64,000 nt of DNA from Bidens hawaiensis (taxonomy: Eukaryota; Streptophyta; Magnoliopsida; Asterales; Asteraceae), in the NCBI GenBank assembly GCA_021521415.1, contig JAIQDT010014620.1:104501-168500 (forward strand), read 5' to 3'. A model generated the notes under the pieces. That model was not told the origin of the DNA, searched no databases, and saw only the letters and a program-made list of their open reading frames with translations. Positions 56,287 to 64,000 of the stretch are shown in pieces. The position numbers and the translations under genes are program-made. The stretch's first letter is position 1. Each line of letters starts with the position of its first letter.

Positions 56287-57776
56287 CAAATATTTGAAAA
56301 AATGTTGTGTTATTATAAATCACTTTTTATACGAGTGATCATTCATAGTTTTTAAATAGCGTAAAAACAAGAAACAAAGAAACAAAATACTCTTCTGTAA
56401 ACTTTTGTCTACTTCATTATTTTAAACTGACAAAGCCGTGGTCTGTGGATATTATTATCATGTTCAATACTTTCGGCTACCCACTATAATAATAAATAAG
56501 GAATTTCAAAATCCGAAAAAACTGTACACCAACACACGTACAAGAGTACCATTTTCAATATATTTTGAGATTGGATTTTTGGTACCAATACCAATCAGTA
56601 CTGATACGGTACCGATCTCATCCCTAATTCATGATATATTGAGCATATTCCATATTCCAATTACTATTGTGCTTCAAAAATCATCTTTTAGTATTGAGGT
56701 GTTTTAAGTAAGTATCGAACTTCACTACTATCATCAAATGTTGAGAAGTTGCTATGCCTCATGATTGAAAGTTTGATTTAGAAGGTATTAAAGCTCATTA
56801 TCTTTAAAACTTTATTTTATGTTTGTATTTATTAATAATAATACAACTTTCATCTTTTTACATGCTAAGATGAAAACGATATTAAGGTGGAGGAAGAACT
56901 TGTAGCTAGAAGACATTGAAGCATTGCTTCCATCTTATAATAGTAGCAACTAATATTTATCAAGTTTACATGGTGATATATTGAACATTATTACATTTTA
57001 AAGTTTATTATGATTAATTTGTTGGTTTGCTTACATTCTCTCCTTTTTGATCTGTAATAAGGAGTTACTAATTTGTAAGGAGTTTTTGTTGATAAGCATC
57101 ACTTGTTTAGTAAGTTGAGATGGTTACTGTCTTACTGATATGGCTATTAATTGGATTCAGTTTAATTAATTTTTATACAAGTATACTTAAAGTGGTTTAT
57201 GATCTTACTTTGATATTGAATTACTATATCTAGTTTTTGTCATTAAAAGACTTTTTAGAGAATCATGTTATATTACACTTGCCCTTCATGCTTCTTGGTT
57301 TTCGACCTAGGTATCGATTAACTATTGAATCTTGATTTGATTTTTTTTTCCTTTTATTTTTGTATTATGGTTTGATTCTTTTTAACGGATTGCAAATAAT
57401 TTGCAAGTTGTAGCCGTCTAATATATTTTTGAATGACAAGATAAACGATAAATCAATTACTAGAAAATAAATTTTATTTACCAAACACATAGAAAAACAA
57501 AAACATGCAAATAGCAAGGAAAAAGATAGTCACATCAACCCCATTCACTAAAACTACACAATCTAGTCATCTAACGTTATTTAGCTAAACATGTTACAAG
57601 TTCAAACTCTTGTAGGGTAACTCATACATACTAAATCTATGTTAAGGTTTAACGTGACGGTGATGACGATAGCTATAACTAACAAACTATCAACATGGAT
57701 AACTTTTTTATACAATTATTAACAATTTAACATATAACTTCGTTAAGTAAAGTTATAGTTTTGTTTTATTGTATGT
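56287..57776. other. intergenic, no gene seen
   Basis: AT-rich DNA with a degenerate GGTACCAATACC patch at about 56575-56620, similar in type to 2413-2520. No coding region. Confidence 0.5.
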
Positions 57777-58314
57777 AGGGGTGGCAATCTTGACCCATGG
57801 GTTGAATGAGTTGTATCAAAATGTATAATATGGGTCAGAATGGGTCAAACTAATCAAACTAAAAAAGAATATGATTGAAACGGGTCAAAACGGGTTGACA
57901 TTTATCGATTTTTTTTATGGAACGAGAAAAACGAAAAAAACTTTTTGGTATTTTTTACATTTTACGTTTTTGATTTATATATCGAGTTATAATTTTTTAA
58001 TTATGTTTTTTGAATTTTTTGGTGAGGGGTTTTGAAATGGGTTGAGATTTCAAAACCCATTTCAAAACCCTCACCAAAAATTTCAAAAAAAATAATTAAA
58101 AAATTATAACTCGATATATAAATAAAAAACTAAAAAAGTAAAAATACCAAAAAGTTTCTTCCGTTTTTCTCGTTCCATTAAAAAAAAACCCCGAGAAACG
58201 TTAACCCGTTTTAACCCGATTCAATCATTTTCTTTTTTTAGTTTGACCCATTCTGACCCATCTTATACATTTTGATACAACTCATTCAACCCATGGGTTA
58301 AGATTGCCACCCCT
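57777..58314. mobile_element. 538-bp near-perfect foldback element
   Basis: The two halves are reverse complements over almost the whole length. The ends are AGGGGTGGCAATCTTGACCC and the complement of AGGGGTGGCAATCTTAACCC, and the centre lies near 58045 (GGTGAGGGGTTTTGAAATGGG and its complement). Arms contain GGGTCAGAATGGGTCAAAC and AACTCGATATATAAAT words. The flanks (ATTGTATGT / ATTGTACGA) are similar and may be a target duplication. No coding capacity; a transcript would form a long hairpin. Confidence 0.85.
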
Positions 58315-59373
58315 AATTGTACGAGGGAGAACATTTTTTTTTAATTTTTTTCAAAAAGTGGACCCAATGGTGGTTTTTTTTTATAACATCAACATCCTAT
58401 GTGTAACAAAGAATAAGATGCCCACAGACACTCAAATTCAACTATTAATATTCACATCTCCACACTTTCCATGGGTGTTCTAGAAATGCCTTTTTCCACT
58501 AAAAGGAACCTTTGAAAACGAAAGAAAAAAAACTATGTTCTATTATGAAAGAGAAAAACCAAAAATTTATAAAGGAAAAAAAGACAACATTTCTTTTTTT
58601 CCCCTTTAATTTTCTATAATTTAAATATAACAATATGGACTTATTTTACGGGTTTATAGGTTTTGTAAGATTATTATTTTTTTGAATGATAACTCACATA
58701 CTATCTAATTCCTACTTCTAAACTACATCAAGAAAATAATCTATCTACAATGATTTCAATTTCAAGTAAATTCTTTATTGCTTTTAATGACATTAAACTT
58801 TTATTTAAGAAGAAAGTATGTCTGTATGCATTTACTAATTAATTATTGACTACTAACTTAACACAACTAGTTGTGGCTATGCCTTTATACCACACTCGTA
58901 TTTGTTTGAATTCTGTCCCAACAAAAAAACAACATTTTATTATTATTATTTTAATTTTGAGTTATAAAGTTTCTCTTTTTAAGAAGGCATAAGATTCGAT
59001 CAGGTCGCCATTCGAAAACCACATGAACTTCTACATTTAACATTGTATATTAGATATAAAAAAAAAAACTCCAGAGTCATCTAATCTCGATGCTGATACA
59101 AAGCCCGCCACTTCATGATACCATAATTATAAATTGAAAACTTTATTGGGTAGCATATAGTATAGTTACTCTAGCTTAGTTAGTGTGTTGACAATCATAA
59201 GAAAAGTGAAAGCCCTGATGGAATCAAACATGATTTCCAATATTTGGTTTGTCATAAGATACCCCTACACATTAAATCACCAAAATTGACAATTTTTTAA
59301 TTCGACTACACCTTTATGGCCACTAAAGATAGCTAGTTGGACTCGAATACGTAACCCGGCATCCTTGATATTA
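58315..59373. other. intergenic, no gene seen
   Basis: AT-rich with homopolymer runs; nothing coding. Confidence 0.5.
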
Positions 59374-59378
59374 ATCAT

Positions 59379-59814
59379 TGGTGAGGTGTGTGTAGGTTCC
59401 CAGGACGGATCGCACGAGATATCTCGATCAACTCAGGTGCGGAATCCCTGCGTAGATCGTTACGAGTATAGAACACGAATCACACGAACACACGAAACGA
59501 ACACACGTTATATAATAACTCAAACACGTGATACGATATCACTATTACAGACACACGTTACAGCTCTCGTAACAACTCGAACAAACTAACACGAACAACT
59601 GATTAACCACAAACAGCCGTAACCTAGGACTATTTATACACGACAACTTCGCCTGGCATGTTCAGGCGAAGTTGTCCATAACTTCGCTTGACTAACAATT
59701 TCGCCTGTTAAGCGAACTTGTCAGTAACTTCGCTTAAACATACAAAACATAATTAAACATTACAGACTCGATTACAGACACTAGACTATGAACTACTGAC
59801 ATTATGCACCAACA
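59379..59814 (-). repeat. 3' LTR of the third LTR retrotransposon
   Basis: Reads TGTTGGTGCATAATG on the minus strand and ends near CTCACCA. It has a TATA box (TATAAATA, plus-strand 59631-59638) and four AACTTCGC/GCGAAGTT words just upstream of it. Exact outer end is uncertain because the partner LTR is not in the window. Confidence 0.65.
59631..59638 (-). promoter_or_regulatory. TATA box in the 3' LTR
   Basis: TATAAATA on the minus strand within GTGTATAAATAGTCC, at a typical LTR promoter position. Confidence 0.5.
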
Positions 59815-59827
59815 GACTCCCCCTTGG
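59815..59827 (-). other. polypurine tract
   Basis: Minus strand CCAAGGGGGAGTC directly before the LTR start TGTTGG. Confidence 0.65.
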
Positions 59828-60090
59828 CAGTAGCTTCATATCTTGATCTTTAAGCACTTGTCTTGTAATCTTCATGCATGTACTCCTTCTCTTACGCATA
59901 CCGTGACTACTCGCTGATACTTCCTCGCTTCGTCTTTCCAAGCAGGAATATAAAATATCTTCTTTTCATTTAACACCTGCAGATCAGCTTTCGATAAATT
60001 AACAAGATGCATCGGATCATACACCCTCAGCACTTCTTGTTCGTCTTCGTCTTCCATCACGGCTTCAGCAGTCTGGCAATCAACATACCA

Positions 60091-62802
60091 TCATTTAAGA
60101 GTCTTCAACACATCTTGAGGCATAGTCTTCATTGGAACCTCCTTAATGCATCGGATCGGTTTGTATTTCATCACCATCCATGGCTTGCCATCTGCTCTCA
60201 TTCCCCTTTCTTTATCTTCCACTAGTTTTCCCTTCTGTGGCTTTAATAACTCAAACTTCTTTTCTTTAATACTTTCTTTCCACACGATCTTCCCAATAAC
60301 TCTCGCCATGTTGTCGTCGCTTCTATTAATCAACCCCAATCTAGCCAAATCCTTCACCTCACATTCAGGCAATGTATTGAGAGATCTCAACGTCCTCTTA
60401 AAGTATTGAATACCATCATATCTTTTCACCACGAACACTTTTAGCTGTTCATCATATAGCCAACAAATAATTCCTTTCTTCGACTCAGCGTAGCCTTTGA
60501 TATTATAACTTTTCTTGAACATGGTTGGAACAGCAGGCTTCTTAGTTTTGATAAACCAATGAGCATAGCCTTCCTTCCACCTAGGCTGCTCCTCCCATTC
60601 AGTCTCATCATTTGCCATCTCATTACCCATATCGGCTTTCTCAACATCTGGGATCTCGTGTTCAACATTTTCCTCAATTATCTCACCCTCTTCAATCTCA
60701 TCTTCAATCACAATTTCTGCACCAATCTTTTCAATCTCCTCAATTGGCAGCACATCATCATCAAACATCACATCATCATCCAATTCTTTCAAAGCATCGA
60801 TCACATCATCTCCCATCTCCTCGTCATCTACCATCACGACCTCATCACCACCAGAACCGCCAGCTGCACCTGCAGACTCCCCCTGAGCTGTGGAAGTCCC
60901 AAGAGCTTGAGTAGTTCTTAGCAACTCACCACCTGCACCTTTCGATGCATTGGGATTATCGTCTCTGTCATTCTTCTTCTTTGTCCTGAGCTCGTCGCCT
61001 TTACAGCTCATCTCCCCCTGAGATGCCAAGAACTCCTTCATAGCATCTATAATTTTCCCATGTTCAATCAGGAGGGACGACTGTAGTTGATTTTCTGCTA
61101 CTAGGCGCTGAATAGCCTGGGTCTGGATAAGATTGATTCTGGATTGCTCTGCCACGACCCGCTCAAGTGCAGCTATTCTCTCCGAGTCTGATAGGGTTGC
61201 ATCGAAATCGAACCTCACGTGAGATATGTCTTGAGTATACTGAGGAGGGATTTCGAATGAAACCGTGACATCAGAAGCAGTTGTGGACGTAACCGCAGGT
61301 GGTATCGTGACTGACAACCCTGCAGTTGCAACGACTGTAGACTCTACAAATTGTGCAACCACTTCTGAAGGAGTAAGAGTTGGAGGTGGTAAAGACACAA
61401 TCTCCGGAGTCGTCAGCTGGAAAGTAGTAAGTGGGATGCCGAAGGATGATGATGTAGCCACCACGGGAACATCCGCGGCGCTTAAACTTGTAACCTGTAC
61501 CGATGTAGGGACAATCGACATACCAGACAGTGCGGGCGGAGCGAAACGTACTACTCGTGAACTCTCACCTGCTCCCATACCTGCACCTGTCCTGTCCCGT
61601 CTCGAACGTCTGATCAACTTGTGAATATCCTCTTCTTCTTCTGACTCACTATCATCATCTGTCCTCTTTCTCTTCCCAAACGTCCTCTCTTGAGTCACCA
61701 ACATCCTTCTCGCCTCTTCCATAACATCATCAAGATCTGAGTCAGCCACTGTCGTAGCTGCTCTAGTAACACGCACAGTCGAGACACGTTCAACTGGGAT
61801 CTGAACGTTCTCCTCTGGATCCACCCGATCCATATCGAAGAATCCTTGACCTCCGAATTCTGCATCAAGGTCCACTTCCTCCTCCGGTGACACAACAGGA
61901 GCAGCAGGTATAGCTTGAGATGCTCCTGCCTGTTCTGGTGCCGGGTCTCTGAACTCATCCCCACGAGCTGGCACATACCCCGGGTTTATTAAGTACCCAA
62001 AGAGTGGAGTATGCCTTGGACGCAGTTTAGGCTTGCTCCTCGCACTGGATGTTCGGCATTGAGCGAAGATACGTTTGCTCACACTCTCCACGTATCGTAT
62101 TGGACGTCGTTGAGGCAACGTGGGAGCAACATGATTCAAGATCATCTGAATGAATCTTGGATACATGATGAACCTCTCACGGGCCATCGCTCTTCTCTGT
62201 CTATCGATCTCGTAAAAGACCATCTGACTAAAGCTATAACGTTTGTTATAAGTCAGAGCAGTCATTGCTGACTGCATGGTCGCACCCATACCATCAGTGC
62301 CCGCCTTCCTCCCAGACATGCAGACAATCATTACGTGCATGAGGAAGCGCCACTGATCAAGTAGGAAACCCTTCCTCCGTTGTGTATCGCCCAATGGACC
62401 AGAATAGCCCATTCGTAGAAATGCTCCATCGCGGAACGGAGCAACAAACTCTGTAGGGTCATCCCTAGTCTCCTCTCCAAAACGTAAAGCCACCCGAATT
62501 TGTTCAAACGAGAACTGAACTTCTTGATTGTTGACGGTTGCTCGCATAACCGGGGGCTCAACGCGGCAATCGTATTCCACTGTATGCCAAAAATCCTCAA
62601 TATTGGGTAAGGAAATCGGCAGAGTCGTAGTGATTGCGTGGAATATCCTCGAGCGAAGGAGGAAAGTGATTATCTCGCGGTAATCTTCAACTCCGTTCGC
62701 TTCCGGGTCTAAGGTGATATACATATTGTGACCCGGGAAGAATTGCCTCTGATTATCTCCGTCATCTCCTCCAGCACCTCCAGCACCTGCTACTGCAGCC
62801 AT
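60091..62802 (-). CDS. retroelement accessory (env-like) protein, with in-frame stop before its end
   Basis: 903 residues from ATG at 62802 to a TGA at 60091. The same frame continues for about 72 more codons (to 59872) with no shift, so the TGA is probably a nonsense mutation near the C-terminus. The N-terminal 250 residues (HNMYITLDPE, DYREIITFLLRSRI, IEDFWHTVEYD, MYPRFIQMILN) match a domain I know from Asteraceae retroelement proteins, sometimes annotated as longin-like. A long acidic, Ser/Thr-rich middle follows with a short coiled coil (SRINLIQTQAIQRLVAENQL). A conserved C-terminal block (WEEQPRWKEGYAHWFIKTKK, KGIICWLYDEQLKVFVVKRYDG) precedes the stop. No signal peptide or clear membrane segment is visible, so 'env-like' reflects position only. 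Function is unknown. Confidence 0.75.
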   Translation of the reverse strand: MAAVAGAGGAGGDDGDNQRQFFPGHNMYITLDPEANGVEDYREIITFLLRSRIFHAITTTLPISLPNIEDFWHTVEYDCRVEPPVMRATVNNQEVQFSFEQIRVALRFGEETRDDPTEFVAPFRDGAFLRMGYSGPLGDTQRRKGFLLDQWRFLMHVMIVCMSGRKAGTDGMGATMQSAMTALTYNKRYSFSQMVFYEIDRQRRAMARERFIMYPRFIQMILNHVAPTLPQRRPIRYVESVSKRIFAQCRTSSARSKPKLRPRHTPLFGYLINPGYVPARGDEFRDPAPEQAGASQAIPAAPVVSPEEEVDLDAEFGGQGFFDMDRVDPEENVQIPVERVSTVRVTRAATTVADSDLDDVMEEARRMLVTQERTFGKRKRTDDDSESEEEEDIHKLIRRSRRDRTGAGMGAGESSRVVRFAPPALSGMSIVPTSVQVTSLSAADVPVVATSSSFGIPLTTFQLTTPEIVSLPPPTLTPSEVVAQFVESTVVATAGLSVTIPPAVTSTTASDVTVSFEIPPQYTQDISHVRFDFDATLSDSERIAALERVVAEQSRINLIQTQAIQRLVAENQLQSSLLIEHGKIIDAMKEFLASQGEMSCKGDELRTKKKNDRDDNPNASKGAGGELLRTTQALGTSTAQGESAGAAGGSGGDEVVMVDDEEMGDDVIDALKELDDDVMFDDDVLPIEEIEKIGAEIVIEDEIEEGEIIEENVEHEIPDVEKADMGNEMANDETEWEEQPRWKEGYAHWFIKTKKPAVPTMFKKSYNIKGYAESKKGIICWLYDEQLKVFVVKRYDGIQYFKRTLRSLNTLPECEVKDLARLGLINRSDDNMARVIGKIVWKESIKEKKFELLKPQKGKLVEDKERGMRADGKPWMVMKYKPIRCIKEVPMKTMPQDVLKTLK

Positions 62803-62839
62803 ATCTGCAACAAACGAACCAAGTTAGATAAACGTTAAG

Positions 62840-63600
62840 GCATAACACAAGTTCGCTTGTTACCATGAGCGAAGTTGTGAAAAAATCTGTATAGGCGAAG
62901 TTAAAGGTGGGGCGAAGTTGGGAACAACTTCGCTTCAGCTTTAAGTTCGTCTAATAACTGATAAGTTAAAAAGGTCCAGGCGAAGTTAATGATAACTTCG
63001 CCTCACCACAACACTTCAGAACATCGCCTCACAACATCGCCTCAGAACATTGCCTCAGGCGAAGTTAAGCCTCAGGCGAAGTTACGGATAACTTCGCCGA
63101 AACTCTAAGTTCGCCTGAATCTGAATCGGCGACAGTAAGGTCGATTAAACTCGGAAAATCTGATGGTTTCTGGTAAAATTGATGATTAAGGACTCTAAAA
63201 CACATGATATTAAGACAATCTGGACGATAAGTTGGTTCACAACCACGTAAAACAAGTTTGGAAAAATCCGATTGAACGGTCCGACGGTCCGAGGTCCATA
63301 ACCGGGTCGAAACGACCTTTGATAAACAACCAATGACAAAGATTATTAGCTATGACGACACAATGAACCTTGAATCGGTGTTAGAAACTGGAAAAATAAG
63401 AAATCGGAATGAAAGATAAGTTCGCCGGAAACTGATAAGTTCGCTGGAATTTCGGAGTAAGTTCGCTGATTATGAAAAATATGAACAGTTTGACCTTAAA
63501 AATTCCTTTATATAGGGTCTGAGTTATACAGGCGAAGTTGTGGATAACTTCGCCTAGGTCAGGCGAAGTTAAGCATAAGTTCGCCGATTTTACAAAAAAA
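62840..63600. repeat. dispersed palindromic AACTTCGCC/GGCGAAGTT repeats
   Basis: Close to twenty copies of GGCGAAGTT, its complement, or variants (TAAGTTCGCC, GAGCGAAGTT) lie upstream of the accessory ORF. Several form small hairpins, such as AGGCGAAGTT..AACTTCGCCT near 63530-63555. The same words occur in the LTR at about 59646-59735. No coding region is seen here or out to 64000. Confidence 0.7.
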
Positions 63601-64000
63601 TAAACCCCTATAGTTTGAACATTTTGCAATTAAGTTTTAAAACTTCCCTTTAAGAATTAAATGACACGATCAAGTCCAAGTAACCATTTATAAAAGCATA
63701 CAACTACATAAAAAGAAAACTTTTAACAATTAAAGTATAAGGGATCAAATTTCAGTCTCGATAGGGACTACTACGTTTTAGAAAAGATCCGAACAGGAAT
63801 CATACTAATTACGTGACTGTCACATAGATCCGTGTTTAGCTGTATTATGACATAAAGAAACAGGTTGTAAGTAGGTAAATAACTTAAAGTGGTTTTCATC
63901 GTTTCTGTGATACGAGTTAGGTTCAATTATGCCTCAAAATTTAAGTGGGACACAACTCAGAGATTATGATGCCTCTTATCTATTCTCAAAGCGTATTTGG

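Larger units (their letters stand above)
59379..64000 (-). mobile_element. 3' part of a third LTR retrotransposon (probably copia/Sirevirus-like), running off the window
   Basis: On the minus strand the order is accessory ORF (62802 down to 60091), purine tract AAGGGGGAGTC (59815-59827), then a TG...CA LTR (59814-59379). No second LTR is found up to 64000, so the 5' part, including any gag-pol, lies beyond the right edge. Additional AGGGGGAG tracts inside the ORF (about 60882 and 61012) recall the multiple purine tracts of Sireviruses, and an extra ORF downstream of pol is also a Sirevirus trait. The lineage is inference. Confidence 0.65.

Noticed and set aside
61265..61624. Plus-strand 119-codon open frame
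   Set aside because: Complement of the Ser/Thr/Val-rich middle of the accessory protein on the minus strand.

Overview
This window looks like nuclear DNA of a flowering plant, probably a eudicot of the daisy family (Asteraceae); the family assignment is inference from the style of its repeats and retroelement proteins. It is AT-rich, its genes have spliced plant-type exons, and most of it is transposable elements. I find three apparently intact host genes: a NAC transcription factor (+, 4910-7765, four exons), a UDP-rhamnose pathway epimerase/reductase NRS/ER (+, 25621-27889, two exons), and an F-box/phloem-protein-2 gene of the PP2-A13 type (-, 43610-51771, three exons). A fourth gene, an LPLAT1-type MBOAT lysophospholipid acyltransferase (-, 29643-33319, eight exons), carries three frameshifts and looks like a pseudogene. 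A mitochondrial-type trnQ-UUG lies in a short, probably organelle-derived insert near 40.4 kb.

Layout: 1-3.7 kb, no gene, repeat relics. 3.7-4.0 kb, Harbinger-like MITE. 4.9-7.8 kb, NAC gene. 9.9-10.1 kb and 10.7-11.5 kb, MITEs. 11.76-14.09 kb, 5'-truncated non-LTR retrotransposon on the minus strand with poly(A) tail. 14.43-23.64 kb, young LTR retrotransposon with gag and an antisense five-exon gene but no pol. 24.8-25.4 kb, foldback repeat just upstream of NRS/ER. 29.6-33.3 kb, broken acyltransferase. 33.5-43.6 kb, MITEs, SINEs, a solo LTR, a hAT element and the tRNA. 43.6-51.8 kb, F-box/PP2 gene whose second intron holds a 6.6-kb pol-less LTR retrotransposon full of satellite-like arrays. 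52-59 kb, SINEs, a second relic of the non-LTR element, a 799-bp hAT element with perfect 8-bp duplication, and a 538-bp foldback. 59.4-64 kb, the 3' end of a third LTR retrotransposon (minus strand) with an env-like/accessory ORF.

The elements at 14.4 kb and 44.1 kb share the same LTR end (TTTCTTCA), the same primer-binding site core and near-identical polypurine tracts. They therefore look like two non-autonomous branches of one Ty3/gypsy (Tat-like) lineage that depend on an absent autonomous partner. All elements were dated only relatively, by LTR-LTR differences counted by eye.
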